The notes under the pieces were generated by a model, which worked only from the letters and a program-made list of their open reading frames with translations, had not been told where the DNA came from and did no database searches. DNA of 64,000 nt, taken from Candidatus Melainabacteria bacterium. Lineage in GTDB: Bacteria > Cyanobacteriota > Vampirovibrionia > Obscuribacterales > Obscuribacteraceae. Position numbers and translations under genes: made by a program. Shown piece by piece: positions 34,991 to 44,590 of this stretch. Numbering within the stretch: position 1 is the stretch's first letter; the number at the start of each line of letters is the position of its first letter. The DNA is taken from NCBI GenBank assembly GCA_003153555.1, contig PLZS01000068.1, positions 174 to 64,173 of the forward strand, in the 5' to 3' direction.

Positions 34991-35605
34991 ATGTCAGAAT
35001 TCGCCAAAATTCCCAACCTAAGTGTAGACGAATACCTGGCCCTCGAAGAACAGGCTCTTATTCGTCATGAATATGTTCAAGGACAGATTTTTGCGATGAC
35101 AGGGTCCACAGACGCGCATAACGTCATTTGCGGCAACATTCACGCAATGCTTCACCCTCACTTGAGAGGCAGCGGCTGTCGTGCATATGTGAACGACATG
35201 AAACTAATGATTGAGCAAGCGAACGGCTTCTACTACCCCGACATTATGGTCACATGCGAACCTTTTGAAACTAAGAGCGTGTTCAAACAGCATCCCGTGC
35301 TGATTGTTGAAGTTCTGTCTCCATCGACAAAACATATAGATCGACGTGAGAAGTTAATTGCTTACAGGCAGATAGACAGCCTTCAACAATATTTGATGAT
35401 TCACCAAAACAAATATCGAATCGACTCCTATCGCAGAGATGCCGATAATCAGTGGGAAGTTTCCAGTCTCGGCATAGGAGATAGTCTTATTCTAGTTTCG
35501 CGACCTTCCATTCTTGAGGTGCCGTTCACTTCAATTTACGAAGGTGTTGCACTTGATCTCACCGTAGAAGAGGAAGATGAGGAATACGAGCTGAGCCACG
35601 CTTAG
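34991..35605 (+). CDS. Uma2-family (DUF820) PD-(D/E)XK nuclease-like protein
   Basis: 204 aa. The fold markers are SVDEYLALEE, the Glu/Gly of HEYVQGQIFAMTG, VNDMKLMIE, YYPDIMVTCE and PVLIVEVLSPST (D...ExV-type active site). The sequence ends in an acidic tail (VEEEDEEYELSHA). Uma2 proteins are very abundant in cyanobacterial relatives and are suspected restriction-like or mobile endonucleases, mostly uncharacterised. A short TTG-started frame (34850-34987) lies just before it and may be a fragment. Confidence 0.85.
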   Translation: MSEFAKIPNLSVDEYLALEEQALIRHEYVQGQIFAMTGSTDAHNVICGNIHAMLHPHLRGSGCRAYVNDMKLMIEQANGFYYPDIMVTCEPFETKSVFKQHPVLIVEVLSPSTKHIDRREKLIAYRQIDSLQQYLMIHQNKYRIDSYRRDADNQWEVSSLGIGDSLILVSRPSILEVPFTSIYEGVALDLTVEEEDEEYELSHA

Positions 35606-35709
35606 TTCGCTCCTCTTGGATACGCCGTTCGTTCAATCAGTCATTTGACTGCTTGTGCTCACTTGGGTATAACAATTTCTAGTATCTCGTTGAATCTCGG
35701 GGATAGTCT

Positions 35710-36561
35710 ATGGCGCTCGAATCGGTTCCTTCAACAATTGAGTTGCTGTCAGAGTGTTTTTCTCTACAGCCAGAGCACTTGGCGGCACTTAATCTTGCCT
35801 GCATTGAATCCGGAACTGAGCCAGGTGAATATATGTACCGGCAGGCGAAATTAAGCCCCCAGATCATTCGCAGCGCCATTCTGTGTCAGCTGTTCATGCA
35901 GGAAAAGCTGCTGCCTAAACCACTGGCATTCAGCGCAATGAAGCTTGTGAGCCAAACTCAATGCCCGATTGAAGATGCGCTGGTCAAAGTCGACTGGGAC
36001 TACGCCTACTATGAAAATATTCGACAGCTGCGTGACCTCCTCCTGCAATCCGAATTGATTAGCGACAAACAGAAAACACAAGCGTTTGCAACCTGCCTCA
36101 GTTTCCAGTTACCGTTTTTATCTGTGCTGGTTCAAAGGCAGGTCATGACAGCGGATACTGCCGATTATGTACTCTCGATCCAAGAGATGGTGTTGCAAGA
36201 CTTAATGTCCTTCGAAGAGGCAGTTGATTTACTAAGTCGGTGCAAGAAGCCCGACGGAAGTCTGGCTAGACCGGAAGCAGCGAAAAAGCCCGTGACGAGA
36301 GAAATAGAGTTTAAGGAGGGTCGTCTGGGCGAACTTTTAGTCTCTTCAACGATAATCACGCCGCTTCAACTGATTTCAGCAGTGGAAGAAGGGCGCCGGA
36401 GAGGCATACTTTTTGGTGAGATGCTAGTGATTCAGGGCTCACTTTCAGAAGTGGACCTCAAACGAGCGTTGAACGCACAAGGACGAATCGAAAACGGTAA
36501 TCTCACCCTTGCCGAGGCGGTAGGCAAACTGGATCCGAGAAGAATACTGCCTCCTCCCTGA
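35710..36561 (+). CDS. Orphan GspE/PilB N-domain-like protein
   Basis: 283 aa, soluble. The C-terminal part (EGRLGELLVSSTIITPLQLI, then SAVEEGRRRGILFGEMLVIQ and LSEVDLKRAL) is the duplicated helical repeat seen in the N-terminal domains of type II secretion/pilus ATPases (GspE/PilB, MshEN). Less regular repeats of the same type occur earlier (LRDLLLQSELISDKQK; LSVLVQRQVMTADTADYV). No ATPase domain is attached. Such stand-alone domains may bind c-di-GMP or act as adaptors. It lies 20 bp ahead of the next gene and probably shares a transcript. Confidence 0.65.
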   Translation: MALESVPSTIELLSECFSLQPEHLAALNLACIESGTEPGEYMYRQAKLSPQIIRSAILCQLFMQEKLLPKPLAFSAMKLVSQTQCPIEDALVKVDWDYAYYENIRQLRDLLLQSELISDKQKTQAFATCLSFQLPFLSVLVQRQVMTADTADYVLSIQEMVLQDLMSFEEAVDLLSRCKKPDGSLARPEAAKKPVTREIEFKEGRLGELLVSSTIITPLQLISAVEEGRRRGILFGEMLVIQGSLSEVDLKRALNAQGRIENGNLTLAEAVGKLDPRRILPPP

Positions 36562-36581
36562 CTTAGCGAGCCCCTGATCTC

Positions 36582-38120
36582 ATGGTTGAAATGCAACAAA
36601 ACAGCGGACTACAGATACTTGAGGAGAAGCTCCAAAAGCGTCAGTATCTTGACTGCATCGAATTAGGCAAAAAGATTTTGGACGGGACACAGTCCGCCGA
36701 TCCCACAGCTGCGGCCAAAATCAAACGCGCATGCTACATCGCTATTGGAGATGCATATTTCGGATTGAAACGGTTTGATGAAGCGCTTCTTCAATACGAA
36801 AAGGCGCGGAAGCTGGCGGAAGAAAGCTACGGAGCTCTCTCAGAGGAATCAATGCATTCCTTATTCCGACTGGAACGTGCCCTGCGAGCCCTGGCGGAGT
36901 TAGAGGGTGGCGGCAATACCAAAAATGTTCTCACGTCAACGGTTTTGCTGCACGCACAAAGTTCTGAGGCTGCATCACAACTCGCAACCGGCCGTCACGC
37001 TCGCACGCTCCAGGGACTCTGGGCAGTTGCACTGGACAAGCAGATAGTGCGAGCCTCAAATCCTTTTGTCACTTTAATTCAGACTATCATGCAAAACCTT
37101 GGCAATGCACGCGTAGAAGAATTCCTCGCACGCGTGTCTATCACCGTTTCACTAACTGGATTGGTCTGCATGCTGATCTATGCGGCATACTGGTGGCAAA
37201 CACATCCCGATCCGACGGTTGCAAATCCGATACCACATGGTGACTTTCGTACAGTAAACCAAACTCATTGTCCGTCCAAAACCTCAAAATGGCCGTTCAA
37301 GACGTTTGATAGCGCTAGTGCCCTGACATGGGCTCAAGACGGGACTGCTGAGACCTCTGGAGCTATTGGCAGCCACAGAAGAATGCCGGTCGTCATTTAC
37401 GACGGTAGTCCAAATTCCGTGTGCGAAGTGCTGGTTGCAATTTGGACACAGAACAATCTGTTGTTGAGATGGAATGGGTATGCCTTGCAAGACCAAAATG
37501 ACACCACTTATTACGATACCACTGAGCCCGAGAACATTGTTGTTGGAAAAGTGTACGTTTTGAGAAATTGGGCACAAGAATACTTTAAAAAGCGCGGACG
37601 CTATCCGTCTGTCGCCGACCACAACGACCTCAACTACGTTAACCCAATTACCAAACGCACGGAAAAGATTTTGCTCATTAATGGAAAAGAACCCGTTGGA
37701 GGCTTGCTCGAAGTGTGCAAGGCCCAAGGGATTGCTGCGCATGGTGGCATGATTGTGTGTGTTACCGCACCGCGAAAGTTTCTTATAGGTGCCTTCGATC
37801 GTGCTCGCAATCCAGTCGAAACTTCGAATGCTCATAACGGTTTTCTCGCCCTCAATGCGGATAAAAAAGCAGCAGTTTCTGTAACGCTGGTTAAGAGCAA
37901 GGGGATTATCGTTTTTGACAAATCGATCGATCAACTATCATATTTGCTTTGCGCACATACAGCATTCGCAGGTATCTTGTTTGTTTTGCTCCTCGGTGCT
38001 GTTGGTCCAGCAATCTTCCTTTTGACTAGGAACTGGAGAAACGCATTGCGAGCAAAAAAGAAACCCGACACGAAATCGGAAGCGGCTTCACCCGTGGATA
38101 CAAAAGCTCCTCCACGTTGA
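36582..38120 (+). CDS. TPR membrane protein of unknown function
   Basis: 512 aa. The N-terminal ~120 residues contain TPR-like helices (DAYFGLKRFDEALLQYEKAR). A membrane helix follows at about 190-210 (TVSLTGLVCMLIYAAYWW). Then comes an outer domain of about 250 residues with AQEYFKKRGRYPSVADHN and Cys residues (VNQTHCPSK), a second helix at about 455-485 (LCAHTAFAGILFVLLLGAV), and a short cytoplasmic tail. The outer domain is reminiscent of the pilin-like GRYPS region but I cannot place it. It follows the GspE-N-like gene by 20 bp. Confidence 0.65.
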   Translation: MVEMQQNSGLQILEEKLQKRQYLDCIELGKKILDGTQSADPTAAAKIKRACYIAIGDAYFGLKRFDEALLQYEKARKLAEESYGALSEESMHSLFRLERALRALAELEGGGNTKNVLTSTVLLHAQSSEAASQLATGRHARTLQGLWAVALDKQIVRASNPFVTLIQTIMQNLGNARVEEFLARVSITVSLTGLVCMLIYAAYWWQTHPDPTVANPIPHGDFRTVNQTHCPSKTSKWPFKTFDSASALTWAQDGTAETSGAIGSHRRMPVVIYDGSPNSVCEVLVAIWTQNNLLLRWNGYALQDQNDTTYYDTTEPENIVVGKVYVLRNWAQEYFKKRGRYPSVADHNDLNYVNPITKRTEKILLINGKEPVGGLLEVCKAQGIAAHGGMIVCVTAPRKFLIGAFDRARNPVETSNAHNGFLALNADKKAAVSVTLVKSKGIIVFDKSIDQLSYLLCAHTAFAGILFVLLLGAVGPAIFLLTRNWRNALRAKKKPDTKSEAASPVDTKAPPR

Positions 38121-38176
38121 GCACTTAGACAGGAAACATTCCGCATCACGAAAAAAATAATCCAATTAGCCACACT

Positions 38177-39781
38177 TTGCTCACAAATAGACCGTACATT
38201 GTCTTCAACGGTCACACCCCAGCGATCGTTCAGCCCCACATACGGCACGAAACAGCTTCTCGCGAGGATGAACCATTGGGCATTGAGCAAAAAGATCTTC
38301 CGGATTCAGCAGCGCCCAGCGCTAATCACCAGTTCCTCAACTTTCTAGACATTCATAAACTAGAAGACACTTCGACCCAGAAAGTGAAAGAAGTCTCTCC
38401 CGACCTCCATCCTTCTGCATTGAGAGTTGAAGAACATTCCAACAGCGACAATTCAAAGCCTGGTATCAAGTCGAACTTCGCCGGATTACCAGAGCCACGA
38501 ACCGATAATCATATAATTGATTTCACTCCTGCAGTTTACCCAGCAGAAAAACAGGCTCGACTGGCCAAACCCGATGTAGTTGCACCGCCCACCAATAGAT
38601 ACGAGAAGGCTGTCACTGAACAAGTTGCAGGTCTAGACGGGGAAGCAAAGTTCTCTCCATACACAGCGGATGCCCTCAAGCGAGACGCTGACAAATATCC
38701 GCCCACGCGAAATGAAAAAGATGGCACAACAACTTACACCATCGAACAATTCGGTTTGACAGATCGCGATTTGGCAAAAGAGCAGAGCACAGCAGGTCAC
38801 TACAAACGCCTCGTTGCCATCACTGTTCCCGACCAAGCTGAGTCACTAAAGGATTGCAAATTCGCATACCAGGATAGACAGAACATCGATCAGAAAGAAT
38901 TCAATACATTGGTTGATCGAGCGCAGAAACGACAGTGCGATCTGTCAGCAGCAACCGATGCGAAACATGAATCGGCAGACTTACCTTCCACGGCGAAGCT
39001 AGCGCGTCCCAAAGACATGGCTTTCTACACTCACGGAATTCGCACGGGGGCGGAAAGCGCCGACTTCCAAGCGCTGGCTTTGCAATTGACCCACGGACAT
39101 TCCGTCATTAACGTCGATTGGAAATCCACGCAGGCATCCGAAGAAAAAATAGGAGTTAGCGAGGCATATGAAATCAATCGCAAGGGCGCCGCTCAATCCT
39201 ACGGAAAGTTTGAAAAGACGCTTGACGATACCATTAGTCATATCGGCGCGGAACATACCGATATGATCGCCTTCAGTCATGGTGCCATGTTCGACACTAA
39301 GTATTTGCAGCATCGCAAAGACGCTCATGCACCGCGGCTTAACGAAGTGATTTTTACTCATCCTGACGTGCCGATCGCAGTGATGCAGCAACCGGATAAA
39401 GACGGGAAATTCGACGAGCGTAACCGCTTGTACACATGCGTGTCGAAGAACACACATGTCATTGGAAGCACAGCAGATCTCGCGATGATGGGTGCCGCCT
39501 ACAACGACTGCGTGCCTTCGAAAAGCGATAGCTGGTCCGAACAGTTCCAAGAGAAATCAAGGCAAATGGCTATACACGCTCGCATCGGAGATGGTGGAAA
39601 CATCAGCCGTACGCTGGTTGCCGGCAGCGGCGGTACCTATGTGATGGAGACCATTCCTGCGGACAAGAAAGATCCATACAAGCACTTCATCAACATGTAC
39701 GGTATCAGCAAACTTCTAAACGATCCGGACAGGAATACAAAGCTCGCAAATTTAGAAAGCACAGCACAGAAATCGAAATAG
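38177..39781 (+). CDS. DUF900-like alpha/beta hydrolase with disordered N-terminus
   Basis: Up to 534 aa from a TTG at 38177; no ATG occurs early, and a TTG at 38276 is another option. About 250 N-terminal residues are charged and disordered. The catalytic region has MAFYTHGIRTGAE (oxyanion HG), LTHGHSVINVDWKS, a nucleophile-type segment MIAFSHGAMF, and VIFTHPDVPIAVM, as in DUF900/YjeP-like esterases. The first Gly of the GxSxG elbow is Ala. It has no signal peptide, so it is cytoplasmic or exported by another route. It precedes the TPR-caspase gene by about 220 bp. Confidence 0.6.
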   Translation: MLTNRPYIVFNGHTPAIVQPHIRHETASREDEPLGIEQKDLPDSAAPSANHQFLNFLDIHKLEDTSTQKVKEVSPDLHPSALRVEEHSNSDNSKPGIKSNFAGLPEPRTDNHIIDFTPAVYPAEKQARLAKPDVVAPPTNRYEKAVTEQVAGLDGEAKFSPYTADALKRDADKYPPTRNEKDGTTTYTIEQFGLTDRDLAKEQSTAGHYKRLVAITVPDQAESLKDCKFAYQDRQNIDQKEFNTLVDRAQKRQCDLSAATDAKHESADLPSTAKLARPKDMAFYTHGIRTGAESADFQALALQLTHGHSVINVDWKSTQASEEKIGVSEAYEINRKGAAQSYGKFEKTLDDTISHIGAEHTDMIAFSHGAMFDTKYLQHRKDAHAPRLNEVIFTHPDVPIAVMQQPDKDGKFDERNRLYTCVSKNTHVIGSTADLAMMGAAYNDCVPSKSDSWSEQFQEKSRQMAIHARIGDGGNISRTLVAGSGGTYVMETIPADKKDPYKHFINMYGISKLLNDPDRNTKLANLESTAQKSK

Positions 39782-39873
39782 CAGAAGGACGAGTTGGTGT
39801 CACATCAATTATCTCTTCCCTCTGTTTTAGATTCGGGTCAAGGGTTACCAGACAAGGTCCGATCATTCTCAAA

Positions 39874-39885
39874 TTATCGCGATAA
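39874..39885. promoter_or_regulatory. Palindrome upstream of the TPR-caspase gene
   Basis: TTATCGCGATAA is a perfect 12-bp palindrome. It lies about 113 bp upstream of the start, ahead of the 16-bp sequence shared with 44469-44484. Confidence 0.4.
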
Positions 39886-39908
39886 ATACGATTCAAAAGG
39901 CGACTTTG

Positions 39909-39924
39909 GACAGTCGCGCTCCCT
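39909..39924 (+). repeat. Shared 16-mer upstream element, copy 1
   Basis: GACAGTCGCGCTCCCT lies 75 bp before the TPR-caspase gene. The same 16 bases occur at 44469-44484, about 107 bp before another lineage-specific gene. Both are preceded by GACTT. Confidence 0.55.
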
Positions 39925-39998
39925 GGCACATCCTATTTGACGCCGAACCAGCCACTTTGCTACAACTAGCACGTGCAAATGCTCCCGACTAAAAAAGG

Positions 39999-42287
39999 AT
40001 GAGTCTCAGAACGTTATTAGCAGTAACGCTGCTTCAGCTTTGTCTATTGACATGGACTGAAGACTGTCTCGCGCAGGTTTCGCCGTGGCAAACACACATG
40101 CAGGATGCCAGTATTGCCTTCGAAAACCACGACTTTAAGACAGCCGAGTCGTTATACAGGAAAGCTCTTCGCGAAGCCGAGCAGGGTTTTGGACCAGACG
40201 ATCCGCGGTGCGTTGTTAGTCTCAATGATTTAGGAAGAGTTTTATTTGAGGACGGAAATTACCGTGAGTCCGAACTTATCCTCAGGCGCTCACTGGCCAT
40301 ACACGAAAAGGCAGGCGCAGTTGAAGATAAACAATTCGCCAACACTTTAGTGCTGCTAGGCATTGTCCTCGAAAAGCAAGCCAAGTATGCAGACGCCGAA
40401 GCGCTGCTCAAGCGTGCCCTGGCAATTAAAGGAGAACTCTTCGGAACGACGAGCAAGGCTTACGCCCTTGGTCTCAAAGACATTGCAAACAATTATGTGG
40501 ACGAGGGGAAGTATGCGATCGCAGAACCGCTGTTTACCCAGGCGATGAAGATTGGGCAAGCGGATATGAAGCCTGACGATCCGGATATGGCATCTATCTT
40601 GAGCAGCTTGGCGAGCCTCTATAAGGCGCAAGGAAAGCCTGCCGCCGCAGAACCCTTGTGCAAACGTGCTCTTGCTTTGTTTCATAATCATCCAAACAGT
40701 GAGCGATACCTGACCTATCAGAACAACCTTGCGGATTGCTATGAGAAAGTAGGTCTATATACGGAAGCGGAATCTCTTCTTAAACAGGTTCTTGACGGCG
40801 AACAACGTTTATTGGGTCCTCAAAATCCGCGGCTGGCCATAGGGATTACGAACCTCGGGTTGTGTTACTTCCATCAGGGTCGATACGAGGAAGCAGAGTC
40901 TTGCTTTAAGAGGGCTCTCGATCTGAACGAAAAGGCTTTTGGATCTCAGAATCCGTTAGTGGCAAACTCTCTCGAAAATCTTGGCTCGGTTTTACAAGAC
41001 ACCAATCGAATGGCGGAAGCCGAACCGTTCATGCGAAAAGCCCTCACCATCAGAGAACAGACGCAGGGAGTCACACATCCGGCGCTCGTAGGAACGCTCA
41101 AATTACTGGCCCGCCTCTACGTGAAGATGGGCAAATTCCATGATGCTGAGCCTTTTTTCAAAAGAGCGCTTGAGATTCAAGAACAGAATTTTGGTAAGGA
41201 TGATCGAAAAGTTGCCACCATTCTCGAGGAACTGGCAAATGTGTATGATTTGGAACACCGTCCAGCTCTAGCGGAACCATTAATGTTGCGCGCGCTGGCG
41301 ATTCACGAAAAGATTGGTGGCACCAAATCTCCTGCAGTCGCTGCTGATCTAGACAAGTTAGCTAAGCTCTACCTACAGCAACAAAAACCACAAGACGCTC
41401 CGCAGCTTCGCAAACGCGCAGATGAAATTAAGGCTGTTTTGCCTGGTTCAACCGGACGCAATATTGCACCGAAAATATCAGTAGCTCTACCATCGGTGCA
41501 GGCCAGTCCACCAGTTAAGGACAAATGGGCATTGGTGATTGGCATCAGCAATTTTAAAGATCCATCCATCAATCTCCAATACTCCGCTAAAGATGCCACG
41601 GATTTTCGCAATTATCTTATTTCCGATGCGCACTTCAAAACTGATCACGTCAAACTGTTGACTGACTCCGCCGCCACACGCGACAACATCATTGGCCAAC
41701 TTGGTGACCGCTGGCTCGGTAGAGCGGCCAACCCTGGTGACCTCGTGGTTGTCTACTTTTCCAGTCACGGCAGCACGGCGAAGAAAGAGGTTGGTGTCAA
41801 CTTCTTGGTCGCTTACGACACCAACAAAAACAGTCTGCTAGGCACCGGAATTCCCATGCAGTGGCTTACCAAGATTATCGCCGAACAAGTGCACTGCGAT
41901 CGAGTGGTGCTTATCTTGGATGTATGTCACAGCGGCGCGGTAGCCTCGGCAGAAAAAGGATTGACCAGGGCGGACGGATTTGATGTGCAAAAAATGGCTA
42001 TCGAAAAGGGGCAAGCCGTGTTGTGTTCCAGCTTGTCTGATCAGATCTCGTGGGAATCAAAAAATTATCAAAACAGCGTTTTTACCCGCAAGCTAATTGA
42101 GTCACTGCACCGCAAAGGCGACAAAACCAAATTGGGCGAGGCCTATGCTTTTTTGAAGGACGATGTTGAATCGGAAGTGTTGCGCGACCGTGGAGAACTG
42201 CAAACGCCAGTGCTGAACGAAGCAGGATGGCGCGGTGAAGATGCGGTGTTGTCGGTGATACCAGTGAGTCCGAGGGTTGGTTTATGA
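39999..42287 (+). CDS. Secreted TPR-caspase (peptidase C14) protein
   Basis: 762 aa. A signal peptide (LLAVTLLQLCLLTWTEDCLA) is followed by about ten kinesin-light-chain-type TPRs to near residue 490 (for example YEEAESCFKRALDLNEKAFG). A C14 caspase/metacaspase domain occupies about 505-750: DKWALVIGISNFKDPSINL, VVVYFSSHGS (catalytic His590) and VLILDVCHSGA (catalytic Cys643). Both dyad residues are intact, so an Arg/Lys- or Asp-type cysteine protease exported with a peptide-binding TPR array is likely. It may be an effector or envelope protease; the target is unknown. Its stop overlaps a truncated paralogue (ATGA). Confidence 0.9.
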   Translation: MSLRTLLAVTLLQLCLLTWTEDCLAQVSPWQTHMQDASIAFENHDFKTAESLYRKALREAEQGFGPDDPRCVVSLNDLGRVLFEDGNYRESELILRRSLAIHEKAGAVEDKQFANTLVLLGIVLEKQAKYADAEALLKRALAIKGELFGTTSKAYALGLKDIANNYVDEGKYAIAEPLFTQAMKIGQADMKPDDPDMASILSSLASLYKAQGKPAAAEPLCKRALALFHNHPNSERYLTYQNNLADCYEKVGLYTEAESLLKQVLDGEQRLLGPQNPRLAIGITNLGLCYFHQGRYEEAESCFKRALDLNEKAFGSQNPLVANSLENLGSVLQDTNRMAEAEPFMRKALTIREQTQGVTHPALVGTLKLLARLYVKMGKFHDAEPFFKRALEIQEQNFGKDDRKVATILEELANVYDLEHRPALAEPLMLRALAIHEKIGGTKSPAVAADLDKLAKLYLQQQKPQDAPQLRKRADEIKAVLPGSTGRNIAPKISVALPSVQASPPVKDKWALVIGISNFKDPSINLQYSAKDATDFRNYLISDAHFKTDHVKLLTDSAATRDNIIGQLGDRWLGRAANPGDLVVVYFSSHGSTAKKEVGVNFLVAYDTNKNSLLGTGIPMQWLTKIIAEQVHCDRVVLILDVCHSGAVASAEKGLTRADGFDVQKMAIEKGQAVLCSSLSDQISWESKNYQNSVFTRKLIESLHRKGDKTKLGEAYAFLKDDVESEVLRDRGELQTPVLNEAGWRGEDAVLSVIPVSPRVGL

Positions 42288-43010
42288 TGTTGTGGTCCGA
42301 GGGCTGGTCTATGATGTTGCGAATTATCACGACCTCGCACAAGAGCATATTTTTATTGTGGCTTTTAATCGCAGCAATTTCAAGTCAATCCGCTGGTATT
42401 TGCTCCGGCATCGAGACTAACAGATCCGCACGTGCCGACAAGTTAGTCACTCGCGTTCCCGTCAAACCCGCTCCTGCTCAGCCATCGCCTTTAGATCAAG
42501 ACGTCAATTCGCCCGTTAAAGATAAATGGGCGTTGGTAATTGGCATAAGCAAGTTTCAAAATTAATCGAGCCGGCAAAGAAACTGTTGTCCCATGCAGCG
42601 GTGACTTATGGGGCGTGGTTAGCAGTCCTGAAGAGTTCTCATCCCTACCTTCAATTCTCACTGCTGAAATACGCAAAAAACTAACGGCAAAAACCGGTAT
42701 GCCTGTGATCAAAGCCAGCTATGCGCCGTCGAGCCCAAGCGAAATCAACAAACTGGCAGCCCAAGCTAGCTGTAAATTCGTGCTGCAAGTGTTGTTTGAG
42801 AGCGTGGAATGGCGCCCGGGGATGATGTCGAACAAGTACAAAATGACGTTATCAGGCAATTTAATTTCAGGAGAAACAGGCATTGTCAGCAACACAATAC
42901 CTGCGCTTGAGACAAAAAAATCGCCCTTCAAAGGTGATATGAAAGGCGGGCGCAAAGTTTTCTCATTCGTTTCATCAATAGTTATTTGGAAACTTTATAT
43001 GTCTGCTTGA
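42284..43010 (+). pseudogene. Deletion-fused caspase remnant
   Basis: The first part (42284-42565) encodes a signal segment (SIFLLWLLIAAISSQSAGI), a linker, and only the opening of a caspase domain (VKDKWALVIGISKFQN) before a stop. Directly after, another frame open from 42549 to 43010 encodes the end of a different protein (TVVPCSGDLWGVVSSPEEF, MTLSGNLISGETGIVSN). The junction near 42550-42566 looks like a deletion that joined a caspase-paralogue start to the tail of an unrelated gene. The first start overlaps the intact caspase stop, so both were probably one transcript. Confidence 0.7.
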
Positions 43011-44304
43011 AGGAAGTGCCGGAGATGATTGCATAATCATGACCTGGTGTGCTAGTGGTGGCATTATAATCATAGTTTGCCAGCCAGTCACCAGGTTTTC
43101 CGTCCATGGTGCCCCATTTTGTGTTGATCGTTATTGGCTCGTTCAATTGCACAACATGCACTGGTGGAGCATCAATTCGAGTCGGAGCAACAAACTCAGT
43201 CTTACCGGCAAGCGACTCTGCATCTACATTATAAGTCTTTGCAATTTTCGCTTCAGATGACATTGGCCACTGATTAACTTGCCCGCGCTCGATCACAGGC
43301 TGACCATTTCCATCAAGTCGAGTCGCTACCCAATGACCTTGCTGCACTGCTTCTCCGCCAGGATTCTCCAGGGTAGGAACTCGCTCTCCGTCAGGGCTCG
43401 TCACTTTGCGGAATTTCACATCATAAAGTTGTTTTTGAGCAGGCAATACATCGGAGTCATTGAATACTGCCTGGCTCCTGGCAATCGATTGTTGAACAGC
43501 CTCGTCCGGAGCTGTTTCTGTTGTTGTCTTTTCTACAGCCTTGGTTGCGTCGGCAGGTTTGGCTCCGTCAGCAGGCTTGGAAGCATCTGGCTGGTTAGCT
43601 GGGTGAGCTTGTTCAAAAGACTTCTTGGCGTTTTCCCATCTGCTCTTCAAGTCATCTTCTAAGTAACTAGTGGCACCGAGCATGGCACCAAATGCGGTGT
43701 ATTTGCCAACTTTCTGCAAATCTGCAAATGCCGGTTTTTGCCAGTACAACAAGTCTGTCATAACAGCGTCAGTGGTACCACCAGCGAGACCACCTTCAGC
43801 GCCCGCTTCAACTCGTCCCAAAAGCGAACTGCCTAACTTAGGGGCAGCCCAGCTTGTGACAGCACCCATGGCGCCGAATATTCCGAAGCCTATGCCAACA
43901 TCACGAGTCTTGTTCAGAAAGTAGTTGCCGTTCTCGCTCACGGGCATCATCATCTGGAAAGCAGCGCCTGTAGCACCGCTCCGTAGCCACATAGGGGCCG
44001 TGGACTCTGCGCCGAAGAACTTAGGAGCAGCCGAGCCTAATACTTTTTGCAGCACCGCAAAATCTACGACGGCACCAGTGAGCTTGCCTGCGCTGGTCCA
44101 AAGTGAATCATGAGTCGGCGCGCTAATCAGTTCCAAATGAGGAAGATGCGCCGGAGTCAAATGGTCAACGAGCTGGGTGATGCCGTCAATCGGAGTTTGT
44201 ATCGCTCCGTATGCCGCTGCATGGAAAAAATCTTCCACACCGTTGACAATTCCGCCTTCGTGCTTTGTGCTCGGTGCCGCTTCTAAATGATTAGCCTGAC
44301 CCAT
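42982..44304 (-). CDS. Protein of unknown function with Ala/Lys/Pro linker
   Basis: 440 aa. The N-terminal ~230 residues are Gly/Ala-rich with hydrophobic helices (VGIGFGIFGAMGAVTSWAAP; AFGAMLGATSYLEDDL). A linker of repeated ASKPADGAKPADATKA follows, then a C-terminal domain of about 150 aa with FRKVTSPDGERVPTLENPGG, TRLDGNGQPVIERGQVNQW and GTMDGKPGDWLANYDYN; the PGDWLANYD segment recalls PGDYG-type small domains. No signal peptide. It converges with and overlaps by 29 bp the caspase remnant. I do not recognise the whole protein; probably lineage-specific. Confidence 0.65.
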   Translation of the reverse strand: MGQANHLEAAPSTKHEGGIVNGVEDFFHAAAYGAIQTPIDGITQLVDHLTPAHLPHLELISAPTHDSLWTSAGKLTGAVVDFAVLQKVLGSAAPKFFGAESTAPMWLRSGATGAAFQMMMPVSENGNYFLNKTRDVGIGFGIFGAMGAVTSWAAPKLGSSLLGRVEAGAEGGLAGGTTDAVMTDLLYWQKPAFADLQKVGKYTAFGAMLGATSYLEDDLKSRWENAKKSFEQAHPANQPDASKPADGAKPADATKAVEKTTTETAPDEAVQQSIARSQAVFNDSDVLPAQKQLYDVKFRKVTSPDGERVPTLENPGGEAVQQGHWVATRLDGNGQPVIERGQVNQWPMSSEAKIAKTYNVDAESLAGKTEFVAPTRIDAPPVHVVQLNEPITINTKWGTMDGKPGDWLANYDYNATTSTPGHDYAIISGTSFKQTYKVSK

Positions 44305-44468
44305 TAGTAATTCTCCAGTAGTGTTTAACTCGCTAGTGCGAGTGCTGCTTGAGTTATGTCAACCGCCGAGGAGTACTTCCGAACCTTTCGGATGTTCAGA
44401 TATATTCGAATCCACCAAAAATTGGACAAAGGATGCAAAAATTGCCGAAATAATCCCCTAAAGACTTA

Positions 44469-44484
44469 GACAGTCGCGCTCCCT
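44469..44484 (+). repeat. Shared 16-mer upstream element, copy 2
   Basis: Identical to 39909-39924 (GACAGTCGCGCTCCCT), here followed by TTTTTAG. It lies between divergent genes. Confidence 0.55.
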
Positions 44485-44524
44485 TTTTAGAATCGATTTA
44501 ATGTGCGTGCCGGAAATGCCAAAC

Positions 44525-44548
44525 GAATGCCAAATGATTTTGGCATTC
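44525..44548. promoter_or_regulatory. Hairpin in the 5' region of the 44591 gene
   Basis: Perfect 10-bp arms GAATGCCAAA (44525-44534) and TTTGGCATTC (44539-44548) with a 4-nt loop, ending 42 bp before the start codon. It could be an operator or a leader RNA hairpin. Confidence 0.55.
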
Positions 44549-44590
44549 TAAAAGAACGCGAGGCACACATTACTAAATCGGACTTTTACC

